Shown: piece after piece, positions 55,413-63,400 of the stretch
How positions within the stretch are numbered: the stretch's first letter is position 1
Layout of the letters: the number at the start of each line of letters is the position of its first letter
NCBI GenBank assembly: GCA_963768945.1
Contig: CAVYJW010000003.1
Coordinates: 2,418,001-2,482,000 of the forward strand
Reading direction: 5' to 3'
DNA length: 64,000 nt
From: RYN-230 sp963768945
GTDB lineage: Bacteria > Actinomycetota > Actinomycetes > Streptosporangiales > Streptosporangiaceae
Made by a program: the position numbers and the translations under genes
The notes under the pieces: model-generated
Told to the model about the DNA's origin: nothing
The model's input: only the letters and a program-made list of their open reading frames with translations
Databases searched by the model: none

Positions 55413-55457
55413 GTGCCGATCCTGCCAGACCCCTCACGGTCGTGACACGATGGCCCG

Positions 55458-56051
55458 GTGGACGCGGACCAGGTGGCGGCACTGCGAGCCGTGCTCGCCT
55501 CGACGGGCTGGCTGGAGCGCACCCGCGCGTTCGCCCGCGTGCTCCGCCGGTCCCGGACTCCCGGCGGACTGCTGGTGGTCGGGACCCCCGGGGACGAGCC
55601 GTGGCATCTCGCTGCGCACCTTGACGAGGAGAGCCGCCTGTGGGGCGTGCCCGAGCTCTCCCCCACCCTGATCCGCTGGGCGCCGCCAGCGGACGCCCCG
55701 CCACACCTGCGGGTTGATATGGGCCGCCTGGAGCGGGCCGATCGTGGCGAGACGGTGCTGATCGTGGGCACCCAGATAGCCCCCGCTCCGCTGCTGGAGC
55801 GGGTCAGCGACGCCCGCAAGCGTGCCACAGTGCTTGCCCTCGACCAGGGCGACCCGGAGCTGGAGCAACTGGCCCACGAGGCGCTCACGGTCGCCTCCGG
55901 GACCGCCCCGGTATCCTTCGACGGCGCGCAGCACCTGATCAGCTCAGCGGCCGGGGAGCCGCCCGGGCTGACCCGGCGCGGGCTCCGGCAACGGCTCAGC
56001 CGGGTACTCGACACCGTGAGCGGCCCCGCCCCCGGCCAGCCGGGGTTCTAA
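55458..56051 (+). CDS. Conserved actinobacterial protein of unknown function
   Basis: 197 residues from GTG 55458. No motif of known function. The N-terminus is helical (DADQVAALRAVLASTGWLER). The middle has two beta-strand/turn blocks (GGLLVVGTPGDEPWHLAAHL and TVLIVGTQIAPAPLLERVSD), suggesting an alpha/beta fold. Soluble. Divergent from npdG and upstream of the sulfonate operon by more than 400 nt, so neither context decides its role. Composition and codon bias look coding. Confidence 0.75.
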   Translation: MDADQVAALRAVLASTGWLERTRAFARVLRRSRTPGGLLVVGTPGDEPWHLAAHLDEESRLWGVPELSPTLIRWAPPADAPPHLRVDMGRLERADRGETVLIVGTQIAPAPLLERVSDARKRATVLALDQGDPELEQLAHEALTVASGTAPVSFDGAQHLISSAAGEPPGLTRRGLRQRLSRVLDTVSGPAPGQPGF

Positions 56052-56229
56052 CCGCCAGCGTCCCTCGCCGGGACGGCGCCCGCCGCAAACCCGGCCGGGA
56101 GCCGGAGCCGCCCCGGTGACCCGGCCAGAGCTCGAGCCGCCCCGGTAACCCGGCCAGAGCCGCCCCGGTAACCCGGCCCGGCCACTCCAGGAACGCCGTC
56201 CCCAGCGGGCTTTTCCTTCATCTCGATTT

Positions 56230-56250
56230 TCCCTATTGACATTATAGGGA
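56230..56250 (+). promoter_or_regulatory. Inverted repeat in the ssu promoter region
   Basis: TCCCTAT (56230-56236), 7-nt spacer, ATAGGGA (56244-56250) in the only AT-rich patch between 56052 and 56461. It is a good candidate operator or promoter for the organosulfur operon. The rest of this 410-nt gap is GC-rich (56100-56180 has repeated CCCCGGTRACCCGG) without a convincing gene. Confidence 0.5.
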
Positions 56251-56461
56251 TACGGCTTCCACCATGGGAGCATGGCCCTTTCCTACTACTGGTCCCGCGC
56301 TGCTCTGTCGATCTGCGCAGGCACGCCGGGACCCTGTCCCCGGCCCGCCGCCCTGCTCCCCGCCGAGCCGGCATAACCCGTCCGGATCAGTCGGCCGCCC
56401 GCGGGCCCATCCGCACCGGCGTGCGGCCGCCGGCACTCCCCGTCACGAGCGAGGTCTGTCA

Positions 56462-57529
56462 ATGCCTGGAAACCCACCCACCGGACTGCTCCCCTCCGGC
56501 CTGGCGCGAGACACCACCCCCGCCAGCGGGCCGGGAGCCATCCCCGCCAGCGGGCCGGGGGCCACGGACGCCACCGGGACAGGAATGAGTACCGCACCCG
56601 TCCCCGGCGGCCAGGACGGCCGCGCCGCCGCGCCACACCTGAGCGTGGTCCCCGCCGACCTGGGGGGATCAGTCCCCGCCGACCTGGGGGGATCAGTCCC
56701 GGACGGCGCGCAGGGTGCCGCGCCGGGCCCGCGCGGGAAGCCCGCCGCGCGGCGGCGCAACCGGACCTGGTTCCGCATCATCAGCCCGCTGGTGGTCCTC
56801 GTGGGCTGGCAGCTGGTGAGCATGTCGGGACTGATCTCCCAGCAGAAGCTCCCCCCGCCAAGCACCGTGTTCCACACCGCGGTCACCCTGATCACCACCA
56901 GCAACGCCGCGTACGGAACGCTGCAGGGCGCCATGCTGGTGTCGCTGGAGCGGGTGGCGATCGGCTTCGCGGTCGGCGGGGCGGTGGGCCTGGTGCTCGG
57001 CGTCGTCGCCGGGCTGGGCCGGCTCGGCGAGAACTCGGTGGATCCGCTGATGCAGATGCTCCGGACGCTGCCGCTGTTCGGGCTGATCCCGGTGTTCATC
57101 GTCTGGTTCGGCATCGGCCAACTGCCCAAGATCCTGCTGATCGCGCTGGGCGCCTCGATCCCGCTCTACCTGAACACGTTCTCCGGCATCCGCAACGTGG
57201 ACGCCAAACTCGCTGAGGCGGGCCAGTCGCTAGGGCTGCGCCAGGGCGAGACGATCCGGCACATCATCCTGCCCGGCGCGCTGCCCCAGATCCTGGTCGG
57301 CCTGCGGCAGAGCCTCGGCATCGCCTGGCTGGCCCTGGTGGTCGCGGAGCAGATCAACGCCAACGCCGGGCTCGGCTACATCATCAACCAGGGTCAGGCC
57401 TTCCTGAACAACAGCGTGATCTTCGTGGCCCTGCTCGTGTACTGCGTGCTGGGGCTGCTCACCGACGCCTTGGTCCGGCTGCTGGAAAGGAGGGCGCTGG
57501 CATGGCGCCAGGGACTGCTGGATCACTGA
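56462..57529 (+). CDS. ssuC: Aliphatic sulfonate ABC transporter permease
   Basis: Membrane subunit of an importer for organosulfonates. From ATG 56462 there are 355 residues; the first 100 are a low-complexity Gly/Pro/Ala tail with a repeated ADLGGSVP unit. The permease core starts near WFRIISPLVVLVGWQLVSM and has about six helices. The EAA loop that contacts the ATPase is AEAGQSLGLRQGETIRHIIL-type, followed by PGALPQILVGLRQSLG, characteristic of the TauC/SsuC group. It overlaps ssuB by 28 nt. Confidence 0.9.
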   Translation: MPGNPPTGLLPSGLARDTTPASGPGAIPASGPGATDATGTGMSTAPVPGGQDGRAAAPHLSVVPADLGGSVPADLGGSVPDGAQGAAPGPRGKPAARRRNRTWFRIISPLVVLVGWQLVSMSGLISQQKLPPPSTVFHTAVTLITTSNAAYGTLQGAMLVSLERVAIGFAVGGAVGLVLGVVAGLGRLGENSVDPLMQMLRTLPLFGLIPVFIVWFGIGQLPKILLIALGASIPLYLNTFSGIRNVDAKLAEAGQSLGLRQGETIRHIILPGALPQILVGLRQSLGIAWLALVVAEQINANAGLGYIINQGQAFLNNSVIFVALLVYCVLGLLTDALVRLLERRALAWRQGLLDH

Positions 57530-58263
57530 GCGGTTCACCGGCTGACGCCGCTGACACCGCGACCCGCCCCACGGCCTGGGCCCGGGGACTGACCAGGGAG
57601 TTCGCCGGACGGCGGGTGCTGAACGAGCTGGACCTCGATATCGCCCCGGGCGAGTTCGTGGCGCTGATCGGCCGCAGCGGCAGTGGGAAGTCCACGCTGC
57701 TGCGCGCGCTGGCCGGCCTGGACCGCGAGGTCACCGGCGACCTGGGCGTGACCGGCACCGCGGCGGTGGCCTTCCAGGAGCCGAGGCTGCTGCCCTGGCG
57801 CCGGGTCCGGGCCAATGTGGGCCTAGGGCTGCGGACCGGCGACTCCAAGTCCGTGGCCCTGGACGCGCTGGAGGAAGTCGGCCTCGGCGCCCGGGCTGAC
57901 GCCTGGCCGCTGACCCTGTCCGGCGGCGAGGCCCAGCGGGCAGCCCTGGCCCGGGCGCTGGTCCGCGAGCCCAGCCTGCTGCTACTGGATGAGCCGTTCA
58001 GCGCGCTGGACGCCCTGACCACGATCACCATGCACCGCCTGGTGCTCCGGCTGTGGGCGCACCACCAGCCGGCGGTGCTGCTGGTCACGCACGACGTAGA
58101 CGAGGCGCTCTCGCTGTCGGACCGGGTGCTCGTGCTGGCAGGCGGCCAGATCGCCTTCAGCGAGCGCATCGAGGTACCCCGGCCGCGAGAGCGGGACCAC
58201 CCGGAACTGGCTGCCCTTCGAACCCGCCTGCTCATGGAGCTCGGCGTCGTCACGGAAGGATGA
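57502..58263 (+). CDS. ssuB: Aliphatic sulfonate ABC transporter ATPase
   Basis: 253 residues. Walker A GRSGSGKSTLLRALAG near residue 55, Q-loop FQEPRLLPW, signature LSGGEAQRAALARALVREP, Walker B LLLLDEPFSALD, and switch LLVTHDVDEAL. The motif order and RLLPWRRV segment fit the SsuB/TauB type. It powers uptake with the SsuC permease. Its stop overlaps the ssuA start (ATGA), indicating translational coupling. Confidence 0.95.
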   Translation: MAPGTAGSLSGSPADAADTATRPTAWARGLTREFAGRRVLNELDLDIAPGEFVALIGRSGSGKSTLLRALAGLDREVTGDLGVTGTAAVAFQEPRLLPWRRVRANVGLGLRTGDSKSVALDALEEVGLGARADAWPLTLSGGEAQRAALARALVREPSLLLLDEPFSALDALTTITMHRLVLRLWAHHQPAVLLVTHDVDEALSLSDRVLVLAGGQIAFSERIEVPRPRERDHPELAALRTRLLMELGVVTEG

Positions 58264-59387
58264 TCATGATCAATAAATTCCGCGGCATCACGCGCACGCA
58301 GCCCTCCCCCATGCCGGCCAGCACCTCGCCGGCCAGCACCTCAACGGCCAGGCTTTTCCCCGCGGCACGGCGGCGCCGGGTAATCCCGGGCGCCGCGGCC
58401 GTGGCCCTGCTCGCCCTCATCGCAGCGGGCTGCTCCTCGTCCGGGACCAGCGGCGGCTCGGGGCCATCCTCCACCGCGAGCGCCAAGACCGCCAACGTGT
58501 CCAGCGTCGTCCTGCACGTCGGCGACCAGGCGGGCTCTGGCGCCCAGGCGCTGCTCACCGCGGCGGGGCTGCTCAGCAAGCTCCCGTTCAAGGTCGAGTG
58601 GTCCGACTTCACCTCCGGGCCGCCGATGCTCCAGGCCATGGGCTCCGGCGCGGTCGACATCGGCAGCGTCGGCGACGCCCCGCCGGTGTTCGCGGCCGCG
58701 GGCGGGGAGAAGGTCGCCATCGTCGGCGCGGTGACCGCCGGCCCGAACGCCTCCGCGATCGTCGTGCCGGACAACTCGCCGATCCATTCGGTCGCACAGC
58801 TCAAGGGGAAGAAGATCGCCGTCGCGCAGGGCAGTTCGGCCGATTATCACCTGCTCACCGTGCTGAACAAGGCCGGCCTGTCGGTGCACGACGTGTCGCT
58901 GGACTACCTGCAGCCCGCGGACGGCCTGGCTGCGCTGACGTCCGGGCACGTGGACGCCTGGGACATCTGGTCGCCGTACATCGAGCAGGTCGTGGGCCAG
59001 GACCACGCCAGGATCCTGGTCAATGGGACCGGATACGGCGCGCCGTACTCGTTCGCGGTCGCGTCCCGCACCGCGCTAGCCGACCCGGCCAAGGCCGCCG
59101 CGATCCGCGACTACCTGAAGCTGCTCAACCAGGCCTACGTGTGGGGCGGCTCGCACGTGTCCGCCTGGGCCGCGGTGTGGGCCAAGGCCACCGGGCTGCC
59201 GGACAGCGTCATGCTCAAGGCGGCCAGGGACGACGTGCGGACTCCGGTCCAGATCACCCCGGCGGTGGTCAGCGCCGAGCAGTCGGTGTCCAACGCGTTC
59301 ACCAGCGCCGGGCTGATCCCCGGCCACGTAGACTTCAAGAACTTCTCCGACCCCAGCTTCAACAACACCGTCGGGGGGGCCTCATGA
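58260..59387 (+). CDS. ssuA: Sulfonate-binding lipoprotein of ABC transporter
   Basis: 375 residues from ATG 58260 (a second ATG two codons later is possible). Signal with Arg-rich start, hydrophobic stretch and lipobox LIAAGC-S, so it is membrane-anchored outside the cell. The mature part has the family blocks KVEWSDFTSGPPMLQAMGSG, IGSVGDAPPVFAAA, IAVAQGSSADYHLLTVL and HVDAWDIWSPYIEQV. These are as in SsuA-type periplasmic-fold receptors. It delivers sulfonate to SsuCB. Coupled to ssuD by an ATGA overlap. Confidence 0.93.
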   Translation: MIMINKFRGITRTQPSPMPASTSPASTSTARLFPAARRRRVIPGAAAVALLALIAAGCSSSGTSGGSGPSSTASAKTANVSSVVLHVGDQAGSGAQALLTAAGLLSKLPFKVEWSDFTSGPPMLQAMGSGAVDIGSVGDAPPVFAAAGGEKVAIVGAVTAGPNASAIVVPDNSPIHSVAQLKGKKIAVAQGSSADYHLLTVLNKAGLSVHDVSLDYLQPADGLAALTSGHVDAWDIWSPYIEQVVGQDHARILVNGTGYGAPYSFAVASRTALADPAKAAAIRDYLKLLNQAYVWGGSHVSAWAAVWAKATGLPDSVMLKAARDDVRTPVQITPAVVSAEQSVSNAFTSAGLIPGHVDFKNFSDPSFNNTVGGAS

Positions 59388-60577
59388 CACTGAGGTTCCA
59401 CTGGTTCCTTCCCACGACCGGCGACGGCCGGGCCATCATGGGCCGGGGACACAGCCTGCCCCCGGCCGGGGCCGCGGGCGGCCCGGCGGGGCGGCCGGAC
59501 GCCCCGCACATCCGGGGCGCGGCTGCGCAGGAGCGGCCGCCGGACATCGAGTACCTGGCCCAGGTGGCCCGCTCGGCCGAGCAGCTGGGCTTCGAGGCGG
59601 TACTGACGCCGACCGGCACCTGGTGTGAGGATGCGTGGCTGGTCACCGCCGCACTGACCCGGGAGACCAGCCGCCTGAAGTTCCTGGTCGCCTTCCGGCC
59701 CGGGCTGACGTCCCCCACGCTGGCCGCTCAGATGGCCGCCACCTACCAGCGGCTGTCCGGCGGCCGGCTGCTGCTCAACGTGGTGACCGGGGGCCAGGCG
59801 GAAGAGCAGCGGCGGTTCGGTGACTACCTGTCCCACGACGAGCGGTACGCCCGGACCGCGGAGTTCCTGGCCATCGTCCGGGGCGCGTGGACCGGCGAGC
59901 CGTTCGACTTCCACGGCGAGCACTACCAGGTGGAAGGGGCCACCGTGCTGCGCCCGCCTGACCCGGTGCCGGAGGTGTACTTCGGCGGCTCCTCCCCCGC
60001 GGCGGGTTACGTGGCGGCCTCCTCTGCGGACGTCTACCTGACCTGGGGCGAGCCCCCGGCGCAGGTGGCGGAGAAGCTCAGCTGGATCCGGGAGCTGGCG
60101 GCGGCCGAGGGCCGCACGCTGCGCTTCGGGATCCGCTTGCACGTGATCGCCCGGGACACCGAGGCGGACGCCTGGACCGAGGCCAGCCGGCTGCTCGACT
60201 ACATTGACCCCGCCGAGATCGCCAAGGCCCAGCAGGTCCTCGGGGCCAGCGAGTCGGTCGGCCAGGACCGGATGCGGGCCCTGAACGCCACCTACCGGCA
60301 TGGCGGCTCCGCCCAGGACCTGGAGATCTACCCGAACCTGTGGGCCGGTGTCGGCCTGGTGCGCGGCGGGGCCGGCACCGCGCTGGTCGGCAGCCATGAG
60401 AAGGTGGCCGACCTCATCGAGGAGTACGCCTCCCTCGGAATCAGCGAGTTCATCCTGTCCGGCTACCCGCACCTGGAGGAGGCCTACTGGTTCGGCGAGG
60501 GTGTCCTGCCCGAGATCCGCCGACGGGAGGCGGCGGCCGGCAACTCCGGGCGGGCCCGCCTGCGCGCCAGCGCCTAG
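59384..60577 (+). CDS. ssuD: FMNH2-dependent alkanesulfonate monooxygenase
   Basis: 397 residues. The start TLRFHWFLPTTGDGRAIMG and the block FEAVLTPTGTWCEDAWLVTA match SsuD closely, including the active-site Cys and the loop SPTLAAQMAATYQRLSGGRL. It splits the C-S bond of sulfonates to release sulfite, using reduced FMN from a separate reductase (SsuE, next gene). A low-complexity Gly/Pro/Ala insert of about 30 residues follows residue 20. Confidence 0.93.
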   Translation: MTLRFHWFLPTTGDGRAIMGRGHSLPPAGAAGGPAGRPDAPHIRGAAAQERPPDIEYLAQVARSAEQLGFEAVLTPTGTWCEDAWLVTAALTRETSRLKFLVAFRPGLTSPTLAAQMAATYQRLSGGRLLLNVVTGGQAEEQRRFGDYLSHDERYARTAEFLAIVRGAWTGEPFDFHGEHYQVEGATVLRPPDPVPEVYFGGSSPAAGYVAASSADVYLTWGEPPAQVAEKLSWIRELAAAEGRTLRFGIRLHVIARDTEADAWTEASRLLDYIDPAEIAKAQQVLGASESVGQDRMRALNATYRHGGSAQDLEIYPNLWAGVGLVRGGAGTALVGSHEKVADLIEEYASLGISEFILSGYPHLEEAYWFGEGVLPEIRRREAAAGNSGRARLRASA

Positions 60578-60642
60578 CAGGGTCCGCCGGACCCGGAAGG
60601 AACGCCCTGAGCCATGACCGTGACCACCCACCCGAGGAGGAC

Positions 60643-61233
60643 GTGTTGAGCTTCGTCGTACTGGTCGCCAACCCCCGGCCGCAATCCAGGACCCTGCAGA
60701 TCGCGCGGCTGGCCGCGGAGGCGGTCAGCCGCGCCGCCGCGCTGACCGGCGAGCACCAGGTCATCGACCTGTCCGGGCTGGCCCGCCGGCTGCTGCTGGA
60801 TGAGCCGTCGTCCGCGGTCGAGGACGCGCTCGAGCAGGTCAAGCAGGCGGACCTGCTGCTCGTGGCCAGCCCCACCTACAAGGGCACCTACACAGGGCTG
60901 CTGAAGGTCTTCCTCGACCGGCTGGACTATCAGGCGCTGTCCTCGGTGGTCGCCCTGCCCCTGCTGGTCATGCGGGTGCCGAACCACGCCCTGGCGGTTG
61001 ACCTGCATCTGCGGCCGCTGCTGCTGGAGCTGGGCGCCTCCACCCCGGCACCCGGGCTGGCCTTCCTCGAGCCTGACCTGGCAGAGCCCGGCCCGGTGCT
61101 GGACGGGTGGGCGGACCGGGTGGCCGCCGCGCTCGGCCGGTGCGCCGCGCTGGCCGCGGCCGACGGGCCAACCCCAGATTCCGCAACGACAACCATCCCC
61201 GGCCGGTCCCCGGCCACGATCCTGGCCACCTGA
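60643..61233 (+). CDS. ssuE: NAD(P)H-dependent FMN reductase
   Basis: About 196 residues from GTG 60643; a TTG one codon later has better spacing to AGGAGG (60635-60640). Flavodoxin-like fold: VVLVANPRPQSRTLQIARLA, the FMN loop ASPTYKGTYTGLLKVFLDRL, and LPLLVMRVPNHALAVD. The SsuE-type signature S-P-T-Y-K-G is clear. It supplies FMNH2 to SsuD and possibly to the second monooxygenase. The C-terminal 40 residues are low-complexity. Confidence 0.9.
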   Translation: MLSFVVLVANPRPQSRTLQIARLAAEAVSRAAALTGEHQVIDLSGLARRLLLDEPSSAVEDALEQVKQADLLLVASPTYKGTYTGLLKVFLDRLDYQALSSVVALPLLVMRVPNHALAVDLHLRPLLLELGASTPAPGLAFLEPDLAEPGPVLDGWADRVAAALGRCAALAAADGPTPDSATTTIPGRSPATILAT

Positions 61234-61275
61234 GCGGCACCGCCGGCACCGGACCACCCCCGAAGGAGGCCGCGC

Positions 61276-62637
61276 ATGAGCAGCCCGCAGCGGCAGCTGC
61301 ATTTCAACGCGTTCCTGATGAGTTCCGGGCACCATGAGGCGGCGTGGCGGCTGCCGGAGAGCAACCCGTTCGCCAACACGGATCTGGGTCACTGGCGTGA
61401 CCTGGCCCAGATCGCCGAGCGGGCCACCTTCGACTCGCTGTTCCTGGCCGACGGGCCCGCGGTCCGCGCCAACCCGCAGTACCGGCCGGCCAGCGCGCTG
61501 GAGCCAACCATCCTGCTCACCGCGCTGGCCGGGGCGACCAGCCACATCGGGCTCATCGCGACCGCGTCGACCACTTACAACGCGCCGTACAACCTGGCCC
61601 GGCGGTTTGCCTCACTCGATCACGTCAGCGGTGGCCGGGCCGGCTGGAATATCGTGACCACCGCCGACATCGCGTCCGCGCAGAACTTCGGCCTGGATGA
61701 CCGGCCCGGCCACCGGGAACGGTACGCCCGGGCCGCCGAGTTCGTGGATGTGTCGATCCGGCTGTGGGACAGCTGGGAGGACGGCGCCGAGCTGGGTGAC
61801 AAGGCGGCCGGCATCTACGCCGACCCGGCCCGGATTCACCCGGTGGACTACGAGGGCGACTATTTCCGGGTCCGTGGCCCGTTGAACGTGCCCCGCTCGC
61901 CCCAGGGCCGTCCACTGCTGGTCCAGGCGGGGTCATCAGAGGACGGCCGGGAGTTCGCGGCCCGCTACGCCGAGGCGATCTTCACCGCGCAGCAGACCCT
62001 GGCGGACGGCCAGGAGTTCTACGCGGACATGAAGCGCCGGGCCCGCAGGCTCGGCCGTGATCCCGCTCAGATAAAGATCCTGCCGGGCATCGTGCCGGTG
62101 ATCGGCTCGACCGAGGCCGAGGCCCACGCCCTCAGCGACGAACTGGAAGAGCTGATCACTCCCGCATATGGCCTGGACCAGCTGGCCAAGGTGCTGGAGG
62201 TGCCGCCGGGCATCCTGGAACTGGACCGGCCGCTGCCCGCCGAGGTGTTCGGCCGGCCGCTCGTCGAGGGGGCACAGAGCCGCGCAGAGCTGATCACCGG
62301 CCTGGCCCGCCGGGAGGATCTCACCGTCCGCGAGCTGATCGGCCGGCTCGGCGGCGGGCGCGGGCACCGCACCTTCACGGGCACGCCTGAGCAGGTTGCG
62401 GACACCATCCAGGACTGGTTCGACCGAGGCGCCGCCGACGGCTTCAACGTGATGCCGGCCGCGCTGCCCTCAGGCCTCCGGGCGTTCGCCGACCACGTGA
62501 TCCCGATCTTCCGGCGCCGCGGCCTGTTCCGGACCGAGTACACCGGCCAGACCCTGCGGGATCACTACGGGCTCTCCCGGCCGGCCAGCCAGTTCACCGC
62601 GACCTGCCCCCGCGGCGTGCCGGAACCCGTCGCCTGA
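61276..62637 (+). CDS. Flavin-dependent monooxygenase of the NtaA/SnaA/DszA (LLM) family
   Basis: 453 residues. The start LHFNAFLMSSGHHEAAWRLP and the blocks FDSLFLADGPAVR, LDHVSGGRAGWNIVTT and RPLLVQAGSSEDGREFAARY define the NtaA-like group of luciferase-type enzymes. Members oxidise nitrilotriacetate, streptogramin precursors or sulfones, with FMNH2 from a reductase. In this operon an organosulfur substrate (a sulfone or sulfonate) is likely, but the sequence does not name it. Confidence 0.9.
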   Translation: MSSPQRQLHFNAFLMSSGHHEAAWRLPESNPFANTDLGHWRDLAQIAERATFDSLFLADGPAVRANPQYRPASALEPTILLTALAGATSHIGLIATASTTYNAPYNLARRFASLDHVSGGRAGWNIVTTADIASAQNFGLDDRPGHRERYARAAEFVDVSIRLWDSWEDGAELGDKAAGIYADPARIHPVDYEGDYFRVRGPLNVPRSPQGRPLLVQAGSSEDGREFAARYAEAIFTAQQTLADGQEFYADMKRRARRLGRDPAQIKILPGIVPVIGSTEAEAHALSDELEELITPAYGLDQLAKVLEVPPGILELDRPLPAEVFGRPLVEGAQSRAELITGLARREDLTVRELIGRLGGGRGHRTFTGTPEQVADTIQDWFDRGAADGFNVMPAALPSGLRAFADHVIPIFRRRGLFRTEYTGQTLRDHYGLSRPASQFTATCPRGVPEPVA

Positions 62638-62733
62638 CCATGGTCCCGCGGGCCGCACCCGGGCCCGCGGGACCACCCGCCCCCCCCGCTGCCGGGCCGT
62701 CACGGCAGCGACCGCTAGCCGAAGGCAGGATCT

Positions 62734-63400
62734 GTGACACCTCCCCCACCCGCCGCCCTCCGCACCCCGTCCGCCTCGGCCGCGTCCGCCTCCTGCGTCC
62801 CCGCCTCCGCCGTGCCCGCCTGCTGCGTGCCCGCCTCTTCCGTGCCCGCCTCTTCTGTGCCGCCTCTTCTGTGCCTGCCTCTTCTGTGCCTGCCTCTTCT
62901 GGCCCCCGCTCGCTGCCGATCGTCGACGCGGAGGTCTTCCGCCAGGCCCTCGCCCGCCACCCCGCAGGCGTCGCCATCGTGACCCTGCGCGGGCCGGCCT
63001 GACCGTGACGTCGTTCAGCTCGGCCAGCCTGGACCCGCCGCTGGTGTCCTTCTACATCGGGCACGAGTCTTCCAACTGGCCCGCGGTCCGCGCGGCGCAG
63101 CACTTCGCGGTCAACCTGATGGATCATGGCCAGGAGGCGGTGGCGGCGAGATTCGCCCGCAAGGGCGCGGACAGGTTCGGGCCGCAGACCCGGTGGCGCC
63201 CGGGTCCCGGGGAGCTCCCGCTGCTCGCCGGCGCGACCACGCACCTGATCTGCTCCACGCACGCGCAGCTGACCGTGGGCGACCATGAGCTCGTGGTGGG
63301 CCGGGTGGAGCACGCCATCATCGGCTCGGGCGAGCCGCCGCTCCTGCACCACCAGGGCCGGTTCACCCGCCCGGAGCACGGGACCCGCGATGACCACTAG
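62734..63400 (+). CDS. Flavin reductase (FMN-binding domain), two frameshifts in this sequence
   Basis: GTG 62734 opens a Ser/Ala/Pro/Val/Cys repeat tail. The 14-nt repeat unit at 62857-62870 shifts the frame to one reading VFRQALARHPAGVAIVTLRG, and a second one-base loss at 62988-63000 leads into LTVTSFSSASLDPPLVSFYI, HFAVNLMDHGQEAVAARFA and a His-rich end (LLHHQGRF). With both bases restored the product is about 222 residues. The core is the standard flavin-reductase-like domain that feeds reduced flavin to two-component monooxygenases. It partners the gene before it. Confidence 0.75.
62797..62900 (+). repeat. Seven 14-15-nt tandem units in the flavin reductase gene
   Basis: Units GTGCCCGCCTCTTCC/T and GTGCCTGCCTCTTCT; the fifth (62857-62870) has one base fewer than the rest and changes the reading frame. 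Confidence 0.9.

Noticed and set aside
56236..56248. TTGACA followed by TATAGG as a sigma-70 promoter
   Set aside because: The two boxes are only one base apart, so they cannot be a -35/-10 pair.
56272..56376. Short frame of 34 codons ahead of ssuC as a sulfur-responsive leader peptide
   Set aside because: It has two cysteines but lacks the Arg-Arg/Asp-Leu-Cys pattern of the actinobacterial leader peptides I know, and no clear ribosome site.
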